NCBI RefSeq assembly: GCF_030371585.1 | Contig: NZ_JAUDCE010000002.1 | Length of the DNA: 64,000 nt | Direction: 5' to 3' (one strand) | Source of the DNA: Megamonas hypermegale_A | Lineage (GTDB): Bacteria > Bacillota > Negativicutes > Selenomonadales > Selenomonadaceae | Translations under genes and position numbers: made by a program | Shown: one piece after another, positions 23,792-32,359 of the stretch | Numbering within the stretch: position 1 is the stretch's first letter | Layout of the letters: each line of letters opens with the position of its first letter | Notes under the pieces: model-generated | Databases searched by the model: none | Told to the model about the DNA's origin: nothing | The model's input: only the letters and a program-made list of their open reading frames with translations

Positions 23792-25150
23792 ATGAAAAAA
23801 TTTATCTATCTCATTATCTTAATCTCCATCACATTCTGCTTTCAATTATATAATACGGATAAGCCGAGCGGCGCGCCGTCCTTTGATGAAGCATTGCCCG
23901 ACAATACCGCCATTTTGCCTTCAAACTCAATTCTGAAGGCGCAATCTCACTTTCCTAAAGAAAATCCGGCCGACTGCGCACCGCTATTGGAATGGACAAA
24001 AGATTTGAACGCCGTCTACTATGAATTTGAACTGTTTGATACTGTGCCGGAAAATCTTTCCAATGACGAACTTTCACCGACTCACCTTTACTACACCACT
24101 TCCGTCTATACGAATGCGCTCCAGCTCGATTTGTCCGTCGTCGCGCCTAAAGCCTTGTCGCATAAGCCGCTGTACTGGCGCGTGCGTTCCATGGATATCG
24201 ACGGCAATCCCATCTCTTCTTTTTCCCAGCTGGAAATCCTATACGCTGCAGACAGACCGGCGACAATGAACGCGCCGCTGCCGCATGTAATCTATAATCA
24301 GGAAAACGGCACGACGCTGCTTTATCCCGTATACGCCTTCATTCCCAATGCTCACGCCACACAATTTGAAATAGAAGTTACCGACAGGGAGCCGGAAAAT
24401 CCAAACGGTACCGCGCCTTCCCGCTACCGCATTTTCTCCGCCGTAACCAATCTGTGCGACTACTACGACCCTCAGGCGCGTATCGGCAAATATTACTGGC
24501 GCGTGCGCGGTCTTGACGATAATGGCAATCCCGTCGGCGTCTACAGCGATGCGCAGGTTTTGGAAAACAATCCGCAGGATAACTGGAAAATCGGCATTTT
24601 CGGCGACAGCATAAGCCACGGCGGCGGTCATCTTTCCTTCGGCCCTGCCGACTGGGAATACAGCTACGCCTATTATCTTGATTTCCCTACTATCAATCTT
24701 TCCTGCAGCGGTGATACGAGCGCAACTATGGTAGAGCGGTTTGAGCGCGACGTTCTGCCGTTTCAGCCGCAATATCTACTGATTATGGGCGGTACGAACA
24801 GCCTTCGCGCCGGTGTCCCTGCCGAAAACGTCATCGCCGACCTTGCAGCCATTCAGCAGAAATGCCGCCAGAATAATATCGTGCCGATTTTGCTGACTTT
24901 AGCTCCGATTAATCCTGACAATATCAACAAAGTTTTCCATGAAGGCACAGCTCCCGTCTGGCAAGAAAACTTCAATGCCGTAAACGATTTTATCCGCACA
25001 CAGCCGCATATCGACACGGCAGCCGCACTGAACAGCCCACCGATACTGCCGACGTACTACGGCATGGACGGACTGCACGGTGATATTCCGGCGAAGAAAA
25101 TCTACGCGCAGGCGATTAACGATAATATCTCTCAATTTATCGGCAAATAG
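23792..25150 (+). CDS. Exported SGNH/GDSL-family hydrolase with two N-terminal fibronectin-like repeats
   Basis: 452 residues. N-terminal signal or anchor helix (FIYLIILISITFCFQLY). Two related beta domains follow, about 60-155 and 160-260, each ending in a similar strand (YWRVRSMDIDGNPISSFS and YWRVRGLDDNGNPVGVYS). The C-terminal ~190 residues are an SGNH hydrolase: block I IGIFGDSISHGGG (nucleophile Ser), block II Gly in LSCSGDTSA, block III MGGTNSLRAG, and the catalytic Asp/His motif GMDGLHG. Such enzymes act as esterases or deacetylases on carbohydrate or lipid esters outside the cytoplasm. The substrate is unknown. It stands alone, flanked by P element copy 3. Confidence 0.85.
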   Translation: MKKFIYLIILISITFCFQLYNTDKPSGAPSFDEALPDNTAILPSNSILKAQSHFPKENPADCAPLLEWTKDLNAVYYEFELFDTVPENLSNDELSPTHLYYTTSVYTNALQLDLSVVAPKALSHKPLYWRVRSMDIDGNPISSFSQLEILYAADRPATMNAPLPHVIYNQENGTTLLYPVYAFIPNAHATQFEIEVTDREPENPNGTAPSRYRIFSAVTNLCDYYDPQARIGKYYWRVRGLDDNGNPVGVYSDAQVLENNPQDNWKIGIFGDSISHGGGHLSFGPADWEYSYAYYLDFPTINLSCSGDTSATMVERFERDVLPFQPQYLLIMGGTNSLRAGVPAENVIADLAAIQQKCRQNNIVPILLTLAPINPDNINKVFHEGTAPVWQENFNAVNDFIRTQPHIDTAAALNSPPILPTYYGMDGLHGDIPAKKIYAQAINDNISQFIGK

Positions 25151-25159
25151 ACCTTATTA

Positions 25160-25290
25160 TACCCGTTGCGCTAGTAAAATATTAAGCCTGTAGCCAGCAG
25201 TATAATAGTTTATATTCGTTCGATGTTATCACTTAACCTCACTAAATATAAACTATTATACTGCTTTGGAAAATCAACCAGCACAATAGG
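25160..25290 (+). repeat. Family P palindromic element, copy 3
   Basis: Core 25197-25264 with perfect arms GCAGTATAATAGTTTATATT / AATATAAACTATTATACTGC. The outer arms are CGTTGCGCTAGT / ACCAGCACAATAGG. It lies between the SGNH gene and the fprA promoter. Confidence 0.93.
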
Positions 25291-25301
25291 TTTATTATAT
25301 A

Positions 25302-25330
25302 TTGTAATTATAATGTTGAGATTGTATAAT
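25302..25330 (+). promoter_or_regulatory. Predicted promoter of fprA
   Basis: TTGTAA, 17 bp, TATAAT, immediately downstream of P element copy 3 and 65 bp before the start. Confidence 0.65.
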
Positions 25331-25394
25331 AATTGATATATATCACTGCTTAATTTTTTATTTGTCATAAATTTTATTTTAGGAGGAACGCACT

Positions 25395-26567
25395 TTGAAA
25401 GCTATAAAAATACGTGACGACATTTACTGGGTCGGTGCCATCGACTGGTCCGTCCGCAATTTTCACGGTTATGAAACGGGACGCGGCAGCACTTACAACG
25501 CTTATTTAATCATTGATGAAAAAATCACGCTGATTGATTCGGTAAAAAAAGAATTCAGTGCTGAAATCATCGACCGCATCTCTTCCGTTATCGACCCGGC
25601 CAAAATCGACTATGTAGTCTGCAATCATCTGGAAGCCGACCATTCCGGCTCCATAAACGCCGTACTGCAATACTGCCCGAATGCGCAGGTTTTCGTCAGC
25701 CAGCCGAACGGGCTCAAAAATATCGCCAAATTCTGCGGCGACCATGCGTATACCGGCGTGAAAGCCGGCGACAGCCTCAATATCGGCAAACGCAATCTGA
25801 AATTCGTTCCCGTTCCTATGCTCCATTGGCCGGACAGCATGGTTACGTATTGCCCGGAAGAAAAAATTCTCTTTTCCAACGACGGCTTCGGCCAGCATTT
25901 GGCAACGAACGAACGCTTTGATGATGAAGTCGATTATTCCGTTCTAATTCACGAAGCTAAGAAATATTACGCCAATATCCTGATGCTGTACGGCCGTCAG
26001 ACGCAGACAGCTTTAAAAACGGTGGCATCTCTTGATATTGATATGATTTTGACGGGACACGGCATCAGCTGGCGCAGTCATATTAAAGACATTTTAGACC
26101 TCTACAATAAATGGAGCAATTTCGAAGCGGATGAACACAAGGCTCTTGTCGTTTTCGACAGCATGTGGCATTCAACGGAATTAATCGCTAAAACCATTGC
26201 CGAAGCCTTTCAGTCTAAAGGCATTTCCACTAAATACTGCGATTTGAAAGCCGTGCATTATTCCGATATCGTCACGGATTTTCTCGACAGCAAATACATC
26301 GCCGTCGGCTCGCCTACGCTCAACAACAATATGATGCCGAATGTTGCCGCCTTTTTGTGCTATCTGAAAGGACTCACTCCGAAGAAAAACGACCGCAAGG
26401 CGCTTGCCTTCGGTTCTTACGGCTGGGGCGGACAGAGCATTGCACTCGTTCAGAAAGAGCTGGAAGAAGCAGGTCTCACAATTTTCCACGATATGATACG
26501 CATTGCCAACCAGCCGACGAAAGAAGAACTCGACACCATCTACACCGGCATCACCGAAAAAATCTAA
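25395..26567 (+). CDS. fprA: FprA-type flavodiiron protein
   Basis: 390 residues from a TTG at 25395 behind AGGAGGAA. N-terminal metallo-beta-lactamase-like diiron domain (~1-250) with the ligand motif HLEADHSG (HxExDH), MLHWPDSM and LTGHGISWR. C-terminal flavodoxin domain (~255-390) with VVFDSMWHSTELIAKTIAEAF and FGSYGWGGQSI (FMN-binding loops). The family reduces oxygen or nitric oxide to harmless products in anaerobes, with electrons from rubredoxin. No rubredoxin gene is adjacent. Its presence fits an anaerobic lifestyle with oxygen stress. Confidence 0.95.
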   Translation: MKAIKIRDDIYWVGAIDWSVRNFHGYETGRGSTYNAYLIIDEKITLIDSVKKEFSAEIIDRISSVIDPAKIDYVVCNHLEADHSGSINAVLQYCPNAQVFVSQPNGLKNIAKFCGDHAYTGVKAGDSLNIGKRNLKFVPVPMLHWPDSMVTYCPEEKILFSNDGFGQHLATNERFDDEVDYSVLIHEAKKYYANILMLYGRQTQTALKTVASLDIDMILTGHGISWRSHIKDILDLYNKWSNFEADEHKALVVFDSMWHSTELIAKTIAEAFQSKGISTKYCDLKAVHYSDIVTDFLDSKYIAVGSPTLNNNMMPNVAAFLCYLKGLTPKKNDRKALAFGSYGWGGQSIALVQKELEEAGLTIFHDMIRIANQPTKEELDTIYTGITEKI

Positions 26568-26589
26568 CTAAAATAAATTTATACATCAC

Positions 26590-26635
26590 GGATTGGAGTT
26601 TAAGCCGTTTCAGCTTATGCTTCAATCCTTTTTTA
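26590..26635 (+). terminator. Terminator of fprA
   Basis: Hairpin GGATTGGAGTTTAAGC / GCTTATGCTTCAATCC (two mismatches) followed by a T6 run. Confidence 0.75.
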
Positions 26636-26696
26636 TAAGCAAAATCTATGCTTAATTAAAATCTTTTAAAAACCTATAAAATATTTTGAATTCAGC

Positions 26697-26725
26697 TTGA
26701 CAAAGTGAATAGAACAATGTATCTT
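26697..26725 (+). promoter_or_regulatory. Predicted promoter of ndh
   Basis: TTGACA, 17 bp, TATCTT. It would leave a leader of about 160 bases that contains two Rex-like sites. Confidence 0.6.
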
Positions 26726-26760
26726 ATAGTTCAGAGGGTTAAATAAATACTTTAAAGAAA

Positions 26761-26778
26761 AAGTGAATTTATTCACAA
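26761..26778. promoter_or_regulatory. Rex-like operator 1 upstream of ndh
   Basis: AAGTGAATTTATTCACAA, a near-match to the Rex consensus TTGTGAA-N4-TTCACAA with an exact GTGAA-N4-TTCAC core. Confidence 0.65.
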
Positions 26779-26840
26779 TTGTAATCTTGTTTTATTTGTT
26801 ATTATTTTTTATTTTTATTAGGGGTAATGTTTTTGAGGTA

Positions 26841-26858
26841 TTGTGAAGAATTTCACAT
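26841..26858. promoter_or_regulatory. Rex-like operator 2 upstream of ndh
   Basis: TTGTGAAGAATTTCACAT, one base from the full Rex consensus. It starts 80 bp after operator 1 and ends 35 bp before the ATG. Confidence 0.7.
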
Positions 26859-26893
26859 TTATTATTTAAAACGAATTTTGGGGGAGATTTAAA

Positions 26894-28159
26894 ATGCCTA
26901 GAACAACAATCGGAAAGAGACCACACGTAGTTATTCTCGGAGCAGGCTTCGGTGGAATTAAAGCTGCTCAGTTACTTGCCAAAGAAGATGTGGACGTAAC
27001 AATCGTAGACAAACATAATTATCATTTATTCCAGCCATTATTATATCAGGTATCCACTTCCATCCTGTCCGAAGATGAAATTTCGTATCCAATCCGTGCC
27101 TTTTTCCAGAAAAATGATAATATAGATTTCTTCATGGCTGAAGCAACCGGTTTTGACCCGGCTAACAATGTTGTTAAAACGACTCATGGTGATGTTACAT
27201 ATGATTACTTAATCATTGCAACCGGTGCTACGACAAATTATTTCGGCATGAAATCCGTAGAAGAACATTCCTATCCGATGAAAACCCTGCGCGAAAGCAC
27301 ACTGCTGCGCAATCATCTCATTCGCACATTTGAACGTGCTTCCCGTGTGGAAAACGATGCTGAACTGAAAAAAGCTCTCATGACTATCATCGTAGTCGGC
27401 GGCGGTCCTACCGGTATTGAAGAATCCGGAGCCATTTCCGAACTTGTACACTCCGCTATGAAAAAAGATTATCACAATCTTGACATGAACGACGTTGATA
27501 TCAAATTAATCGAAGCAACGGATAAAGTTCTGCCGATGATGCCGGAAGCTCTGCGCAACAATACTGTCGATGTCTTAAGAAAAAAAGGCGTTGATGTACG
27601 CTTGAAAACGGCTGTGCAGGATTATGACGGCGAATATATTACTTTAAAACACGACGATAAAGTTGAAAAAATCAGAACGCGCACCGTTATCTGGGCTGCC
27701 GGCGTAAAAGCACAGCCTGTTGTAGCAAAACTCGGTGCTGAAGTTGACCGTGCCGGCCGCGTAATCGTGGAAAAAACGACGCAGGTTAAAGGCTTCCCGG
27801 CAATTTACGCTATCGGCGACAGCGCTCATTTCGAACAGGACGGCCGTCCGCTCCCGACAATCGCTCCGGCAGCTTACGAAGCAGCTGAAACGACTGTTAA
27901 AAACATCATGCACGTTATCCGCGGCGAAGCTCAGGAAACATTCGTCTACAAAGACCTCGGCAGCATGGCGACAATCGGTGCCGGTGATGCCGTAATGTTC
28001 AAAGGCGTGATGAAATCCAAAGGTTTATTCGCTTGGATTGCTTGGATGGCAGTTCACGTATTAAGACTCGCCGGTCCGCTCACTAACGTAACGGTTGTAT
28101 TCAAATGGGTTATGAACTACTTCTTCGGCGTACGCATGGCCCGCATTATCAGAGACTAA
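26894..28159 (+). CDS. ndh: Type II NADH dehydrogenase (NAD(P)/FAD-dependent oxidoreductase)
   Basis: 421 residues. First FAD loop HVVILGAGFGGIKAAQLL (GxGxxG), then the NDH-2 segment NYHLFQPLLYQVSTSIL, the second nucleotide site VVGGGPTGIEESGAISEL, and the FAD motif YAIGDSAHF. The C-terminal part (GLFAWIAWMAVHVLRLAGPLTNVTVVF) is the amphipathic membrane-binding region. NDH-2 oxidises NADH and reduces quinone without pumping protons. The leader carries two Rex-like sites, so repression at low NADH is likely. The gene stands alone, with a good ribosome site (GGGGGAG) and terminator. Confidence 0.93.
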   Translation: MPRTTIGKRPHVVILGAGFGGIKAAQLLAKEDVDVTIVDKHNYHLFQPLLYQVSTSILSEDEISYPIRAFFQKNDNIDFFMAEATGFDPANNVVKTTHGDVTYDYLIIATGATTNYFGMKSVEEHSYPMKTLRESTLLRNHLIRTFERASRVENDAELKKALMTIIVVGGGPTGIEESGAISELVHSAMKKDYHNLDMNDVDIKLIEATDKVLPMMPEALRNNTVDVLRKKGVDVRLKTAVQDYDGEYITLKHDDKVEKIRTRTVIWAAGVKAQPVVAKLGAEVDRAGRVIVEKTTQVKGFPAIYAIGDSAHFEQDGRPLPTIAPAAYEAAETTVKNIMHVIRGEAQETFVYKDLGSMATIGAGDAVMFKGVMKSKGLFAWIAWMAVHVLRLAGPLTNVTVVFKWVMNYFFGVRMARIIRD

Positions 28160-28192
28160 CCGATTAAACGCTTTAAGCAAATACAATCACAC

Positions 28193-28222
28193 AAAAAGAG
28201 AGAAACAAACGTTTCTCTCTTT
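28193..28222. terminator. Terminator of ndh (possibly also of the histidine kinase gene)
   Basis: Hairpin AAAAAGAGAGAAAC / GTTTCTCTCTTTTT with T runs on both strands, between convergent genes. Confidence 0.85.
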
Positions 28223-28223
28223 T

Positions 28224-29480
28224 TTATTTGTCAACGATATTGAATTTAACGGTAAAAGCGATTTTGCCCTCTGCATAATCAATCTGGATTTTGCCTTTAA
28301 GCAGCTGCACCAACTCTCTGGCTATGGACAGCCCTATGCCGTAGCCCGCCTTTTCGCTGCTGTGCGAAATATCGCCGCGGTAAAACCGCTCGAAAAACTG
28401 CGAATAGTCGATATTCTTTCCGTCAGCAAAATCATTGGCAACGGTCAGCACGGCTTCTTTCTTCTTTCTGCCCGCCACTGTCAGCTGCGTTTTTATCTCG
28501 CCTTCATCATCGCAGTATTTAACGGCATTGTCCACCAGAATATTCACCAGCTCATACAGACATTTTCCTTCCGACCTGACACAGATTTCTGGCTCAATCT
28601 GATAGATAAATCCCTTTTTCTGTTCTATCGCCATCTGTTCAAAGGACTTTACGACTTCCGTTACCGTTTCCGAAAAATTCACCCGCGTGAATATAAATTC
28701 CGACTGCGTTTTTTCGCCCACTTTGGCCAGGATAATCAAATCATTAATCAATTTGGACAATCGTTTCGTCTGCTTCAAAATACTTTCCGTCCACTGATTT
28801 TTCCCGTTGATGTATTCCATTGCTTCCGTATTGGCGGAAATTATCGCAATGGGCGTCTTCAGCTCATGACCGGCATTCGTGATAAACCGCTTTTGATTTT
28901 CCAGGTTGCGCACGAACGGCTTTATCGCCTGATTGCTCAAAACGGCCAGAATAAAAACGTACAATAAAATACATATACAGCCCAGCAATAGCGAATCCCA
29001 CATGAAATCCTGCACTATTGCCATATCGCGTGTACAGTCCATGACGGCTATGCAGATATCATTCTGCTTTGTTCTCGTAACGGCATAGGCGTATGTTGCC
29101 CGGTCCTTTTTCAAAAATCCCTGCTGTTTTTCCATATTCAAAGTCGACAATACGTACTGCACCGCTTCATTTTTCGTAAATGCCGTAATATTTTTCAGCC
29201 GCGCTTCTTTTACATATCCTTCCGGCGTTATGATTACAATAAACGCCGGTGTATCGTCCGACCATTCCGTCTCGCCGAACCAGCTACCGTCCTGCAATAT
29301 TTTTTTCGGCAGAGGACTTTCGCTGTTTTGCGCTATATAGGCAAGATACGTTTCTATCTGCGTATACACCCGCATATGCGCAATCGTGTTCACCAAACCC
29401 AAAACACCAGCAACGATGATAATCACCGTTGCCGTGGAAATCAGTATGAATTTGCGGCGCAATGTTTTTATCACGTTCAT
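28224..29480 (-). CDS. Sensor histidine kinase
   Basis: 418 residues. Membrane helices at about 12-31 and 157-180 bracket an extracytoplasmic sensor region of ~125 residues (contains YLAYIAQNSESPLPKKILQ). H-box NAGHELKTPIAIISANTEA (phosphorylated His), N-box NILVDNAVKYC, G-box GYGIGLSIAREL. The signal is unknown. It lies 17 bp downstream of its response regulator and in one operon with an alarmone synthetase. Confidence 0.93.
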   Translation of the reverse strand: MNVIKTLRRKFILISTATVIIIVAGVLGLVNTIAHMRVYTQIETYLAYIAQNSESPLPKKILQDGSWFGETEWSDDTPAFIVIITPEGYVKEARLKNITAFTKNEAVQYVLSTLNMEKQQGFLKKDRATYAYAVTRTKQNDICIAVMDCTRDMAIVQDFMWDSLLLGCICILLYVFILAVLSNQAIKPFVRNLENQKRFITNAGHELKTPIAIISANTEAMEYINGKNQWTESILKQTKRLSKLINDLIILAKVGEKTQSEFIFTRVNFSETVTEVVKSFEQMAIEQKKGFIYQIEPEICVRSEGKCLYELVNILVDNAVKYCDDEGEIKTQLTVAGRKKKEAVLTVANDFADGKNIDYSQFFERFYRGDISHSSEKAGYGIGLSIARELVQLLKGKIQIDYAEGKIAFTVKFNIVDK

Positions 29481-29497
29481 GGTCTATTCACCCGCTT

Positions 29498-30169
29498 TTA
29501 TTTTTTCGTCAGTATAAACGACTCTCCCTTTTCGCCCAAAATCTCAATATCCGCATTCACGGCTTCCAGCTTTTCCCGCAGATAGGAAATGTATATCCAG
29601 ACGATATCCTCGCTGACTTCCGTTTCATCTATCCAGACATGCGTGAATAAATCCTTTGTCGACAGTACTTTATCCACATTGAGCATAAAAAATTTCATCA
29701 GTTTCATTTCCTTGCCGCTCAAACTGATAGAATTTCGGCAGGATAAATTCTGCTCCTCCACGTTAAGTTTTACGGAACCTACTGTCAGCACCGCGGGAGA
29801 AAATGTACCCGCCCTCCTTATGATGGAACGGATACGCGCCAAAAGCTCGCCCATTGAAAACGGCTTCATCACGTAGTCGTCCGCGCCGGCATCAAGACTC
29901 GTAATTCTATCGTCCAGCTCCGTTTTCGCCGTCAGCATGATAACCGGCGTTACATCACCGCTGCGGCGCAGGATTTTCAGCGCTTCCACGCCGCTCATCT
30001 TCGGCATCATGATATCGAAAATCATGCAGTCGTAAACATTTTTCTGTGCCATATCGACAGCGGAAAGCCCGTCGAAAACACAGTCCACTTCGTAGCCGGA
30101 ATATTGAAGCACCGCCGTTACGGCCGCCGCCATCTCTTTTTCATCTTCCGCCAGTAATAATCGCATCAT
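29498..30169 (-). CDS. OmpR/PhoB-family response regulator
   Basis: 223 residues. Receiver domain 1-120 with acidic pocket ED near residues 8-9, phosphoacceptor Asp about 52 (DCMIFDIMMPKMSG), Thr in MLTAK, and Lys in VMKPF. A winged-helix DNA-binding domain follows (~130-220: LSGKEMKLMKFFMLNVDKVLS ... VWIYISYLREKL). The start overlaps the stop of the alarmone synthetase by one base (TGATG), and the histidine kinase follows, so the three are one unit. The target genes are not visible. Confidence 0.94.
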   Translation of the reverse strand: MMRLLLAEDEKEMAAAVTAVLQYSGYEVDCVFDGLSAVDMAQKNVYDCMIFDIMMPKMSGVEALKILRRSGDVTPVIMLTAKTELDDRITSLDAGADDYVMKPFSMGELLARIRSIIRRAGTFSPAVLTVGSVKLNVEEQNLSCRNSISLSGKEMKLMKFFMLNVDKVLSTKDLFTHVWIDETEVSEDIVWIYISYLREKLEAVNADIEILGEKGESFILTKK

Positions 30170-30786
30170 CAGCCCTCGCTTTCTTTAATCAGATTGCGGA
30201 TTGTCTGCATGGAAATATCGCAGGCCGCCAGTTCATCCGCACAGCGTTTCAGCTCCCGCACAATGAGCGCCGCATTTTTTATCTCATGCTTGTACTTCAT
30301 CTGGTGCTCCAGACTCGCCCACGTATCCATAGCTATCGTGCGCAACTGCAATTCCGCATAGAAAGAGCCGGGATTTTCTCCCGTTACGTCTTCGTATTCA
30401 TCCCGTATCTTTATGATTACATGGTAACTGCGGTATCCGTTCGGCTTTACATTTTTAATGTAATCTTTCTCTTCGACAATCCGTATACCCGGCATTTTTC
30501 GTATATACTTGAGATTTGTATATATATCATCGATAAAACGGCAGACAATGCGGATACCTATCGCATCCTGTATCTCATGCAGAGCAGAATACGCTGTCGG
30601 CGGCAATGATTTGCGCACACATTTTTCACTCATACTCTCAGGAGATTTCACTCGGTAGATTAAATGTTCATACGCCGCCTCACCCGTTTTTTCTATCTGC
30701 TCCTCATTATACCGTTTTATTTTTTCCACCAGATTTTCCATAACTTTTTCCAATGTTACAGCATATTTTCCATAAATATTCGTCAT
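30169..30786 (-). CDS. Small alarmone (ppGpp) synthetase, RelA/SpoT-domain protein
   Basis: 205 residues, with no HD hydrolase or TGS/ACT domains, so it is a small alarmone synthetase (RelQ/RelP-like). Synthetase motifs: YRVKSPESMSEKC, IQDAIGIRIVCRFIDDIY (catalytic RelA region), KPNGYRSYHVIIKI, and ELQLRTIAMDTWASLEHQMKYK (catalytic Glu, QLRT). Expected to make (p)ppGpp from ATP and GDP/GTP. It overlaps the response regulator gene, so envelope sensing by the two-component system and alarmone production may be coexpressed. An assignment to RelQ versus RelP is not made. Confidence 0.88.
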   Translation of the reverse strand: MTNIYGKYAVTLEKVMENLVEKIKRYNEEQIEKTGEAAYEHLIYRVKSPESMSEKCVRKSLPPTAYSALHEIQDAIGIRIVCRFIDDIYTNLKYIRKMPGIRIVEEKDYIKNVKPNGYRSYHVIIKIRDEYEDVTGENPGSFYAELQLRTIAMDTWASLEHQMKYKHEIKNAALIVRELKRCADELAACDISMQTIRNLIKESEG

Positions 30787-30831
30787 ATTGTTTCACCTGT
30801 ATCTACTGCGTCTTTTATTGCCGAATTATTA

Positions 30832-30962
30832 ACCTGCTGTACTAATAAAACATCGAGCCTTAAGCCAGCAGTATAATAGTTTATATCCGTTCGATGTTGT
30901 CACTTAACCTCACTAAATATAAACTATTATACTGCTTTAGAAGATTATCCGGTACAACAGGT
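30832..30962 (+). repeat. Family P palindromic element, copy 4
   Basis: Core 30868-30935 with arms GCAGTATAATAGTTTATATC / AATATAAACTATTATACTGC. The outer arms CCTGCTGTACTA / GGTACAACAGG keep pairing through TGTAC/GTACA where other copies have TGTGC/GCACA. It lies between the alarmone operon and mdh. Confidence 0.92.
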
Positions 30963-30972
30963 AATCATTAAT

Positions 30973-31019
30973 AAAAATGCTCTCTTAATACAGAATACAT
31001 CTGTCAAAGAGAGCATTTT
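30973..31019 (-). terminator. Terminator of mdh
   Basis: Hairpin AAAATGCTCTCTT / AAGAGAGCATTTT with a 20-base loop, downstream of the mdh stop on the - strand. Confidence 0.75.
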
Positions 31020-31058
31020 CATCAATAGATTAACTTTTTTCTAATACTTTAGCAAAAC

Positions 31059-32021
31059 TTATTTTAAAGCTTCAGCTAATTTAGCATTAGTTTCACGTGC
31101 GGAAGCAACGCTTGCATCGAACTGTGCTTTTTCTTTTTCGTTGAGGTCGAGTTCAACGATCTGTTTGATACCGCCTTTGCCGAGGATAACAGGAACACCA
31201 GCGCAAACGTCTTTTTCGCCGTATTCGCCGTCGAGGTAAGCGATACCGGAAATCTGCAGGCCGCTGTCTTTAGCAATAGCTTCAGCCATTGTAGCAGCAG
31301 TCGTGCCAGGAGCATACCAAGCGGAAGTGCCGAGTAATTTAGTTAAAGTACCGCCACCAACTTGAGTTGCATGTTCGATTTCAGCAAGTTTTTCTTCAGA
31401 AAGAAGTTCAGTAACAGGTCTGCCTTTGTAAGTTGCGAAACGAGTAAGTGGAACCATTAAGTCGCCATGAGCACCGATTACCATTGCATTTACGTCGCGA
31501 ACCGGGCATCCGATAGCTTCTGCGAGATAGTATTCGAAACGGCTACCGTCTAATAAACCGCTCATACCGATTACGCGATTGCGTGGAAGACCGCTGTCTT
31601 TCAGTGCAAGGTAAGTTAAAGTATCAACAGGGTTGGAAACGATGATGAATACTGCTTCTGGAGAATGTTTTAAAGCCTGGTCCATAACGCCTTTAACGAT
31701 TTTGGAGTTAACACCGATAAGGTCGGAACGGCTCATGCCTGGTTTACGAGGCATACCGGAAGTAATAACAACAACATCAGAGTTTTCAGTTGCTTTGTAA
31801 GCTTCGTCAGCTTTAGCAGCATCGTCAACAGGTGCAGTTACACCGATGATTTTAGTGTCGATATGCATCATCTGTGCAGTCTGCATCATATCCATAGCTT
31901 TACCTTCAGTGAAGCCAGGTCTGATATCAACCATTACCACTTCTGTTGCAAAATTTTTGAGTGCAAGTACGTTAGCGCAAGTAGCACCTACGTTACCGGA
32001 ACCAATAACTGAAATTTTCAT
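31059..32021 (-). CDS. mdh: Malate dehydrogenase (LDH-like class)
   Basis: 320 residues. NAD loop ISVIGSGNVGATCANVLA, then the active-site loop SGMPRKPGMSR, where the Arg-Lys pattern is that of malate rather than lactate dehydrogenase. Further on are IVSNPVDTLTYLAL and the catalytic His in VIGAHGDLMVPL. Interconverts malate and oxaloacetate with NAD(H), the reductive TCA branch in propionate-forming Negativicutes. The start has a GGGAGATG-type ribosome site. Confidence 0.92.
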   Translation of the reverse strand: MKISVIGSGNVGATCANVLALKNFATEVVMVDIRPGFTEGKAMDMMQTAQMMHIDTKIIGVTAPVDDAAKADEAYKATENSDVVVITSGMPRKPGMSRSDLIGVNSKIVKGVMDQALKHSPEAVFIIVSNPVDTLTYLALKDSGLPRNRVIGMSGLLDGSRFEYYLAEAIGCPVRDVNAMVIGAHGDLMVPLTRFATYKGRPVTELLSEEKLAEIEHATQVGGGTLTKLLGTSAWYAPGTTAATMAEAIAKDSGLQISGIAYLDGEYGEKDVCAGVPVILGKGGIKQIVELDLNEKEKAQFDASVASARETNAKLAEALK

Positions 32022-32061
32022 AAATGAACATCTCCCTAAAAGTGAAATTCTATTTATCTTT

Positions 32062-32090
32062 AGTTTAGCTAGATAAAGTTAAAATGTCAA
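32062..32090 (-). promoter_or_regulatory. Predicted promoter of mdh
   Basis: On the - strand TTGACA, 17 bp, TAAACT, about 40 bp before the start codon. Confidence 0.75.
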
Positions 32091-32180
32091 CCATAATGTT
32101 GTAAATATTCATCATTATAGCTAATATTTATAACTTTTTTTATTATTATAGTTTTGATATATCCTGCAAAGAAAAATAAA

Positions 32181-32215
32181 AAAGAAATCAGCCGGAAAAC
32201 TGATTTCTTTTTTTT
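32181..32215 (+). terminator. Hairpin between mdh and serA (bidirectional terminator candidate)
   Basis: AAGAAATCAG / CTGATTTCTT around CCGGAAAA, with T8 on the + strand and a T-rich flank on the - strand. It would end serA transcripts that pass through P element copy 5. Confidence 0.7.
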
Positions 32216-32216
32216 A

Positions 32217-32344
32217 CCCGTTGTACTAGTAAGACATTGAGCTTTTAAGCCAGCAGTATAATAGTTTATATTCGTTCGATGTTATCACTTAACCTCACTA
32301 AATATAAACTATTATACTGCTTTGGATAATCAACTAGCACAATA
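32217..32344 (+). repeat. Family P palindromic element, copy 5
   Basis: Core 32253-32320 with perfect arms. The outer arms are CGTTGTACTAGT / ACTAGCACAATAA. It lies directly downstream of serA. Confidence 0.93.
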
Positions 32345-32359
32345 ATTTTTTAGGGGAAA

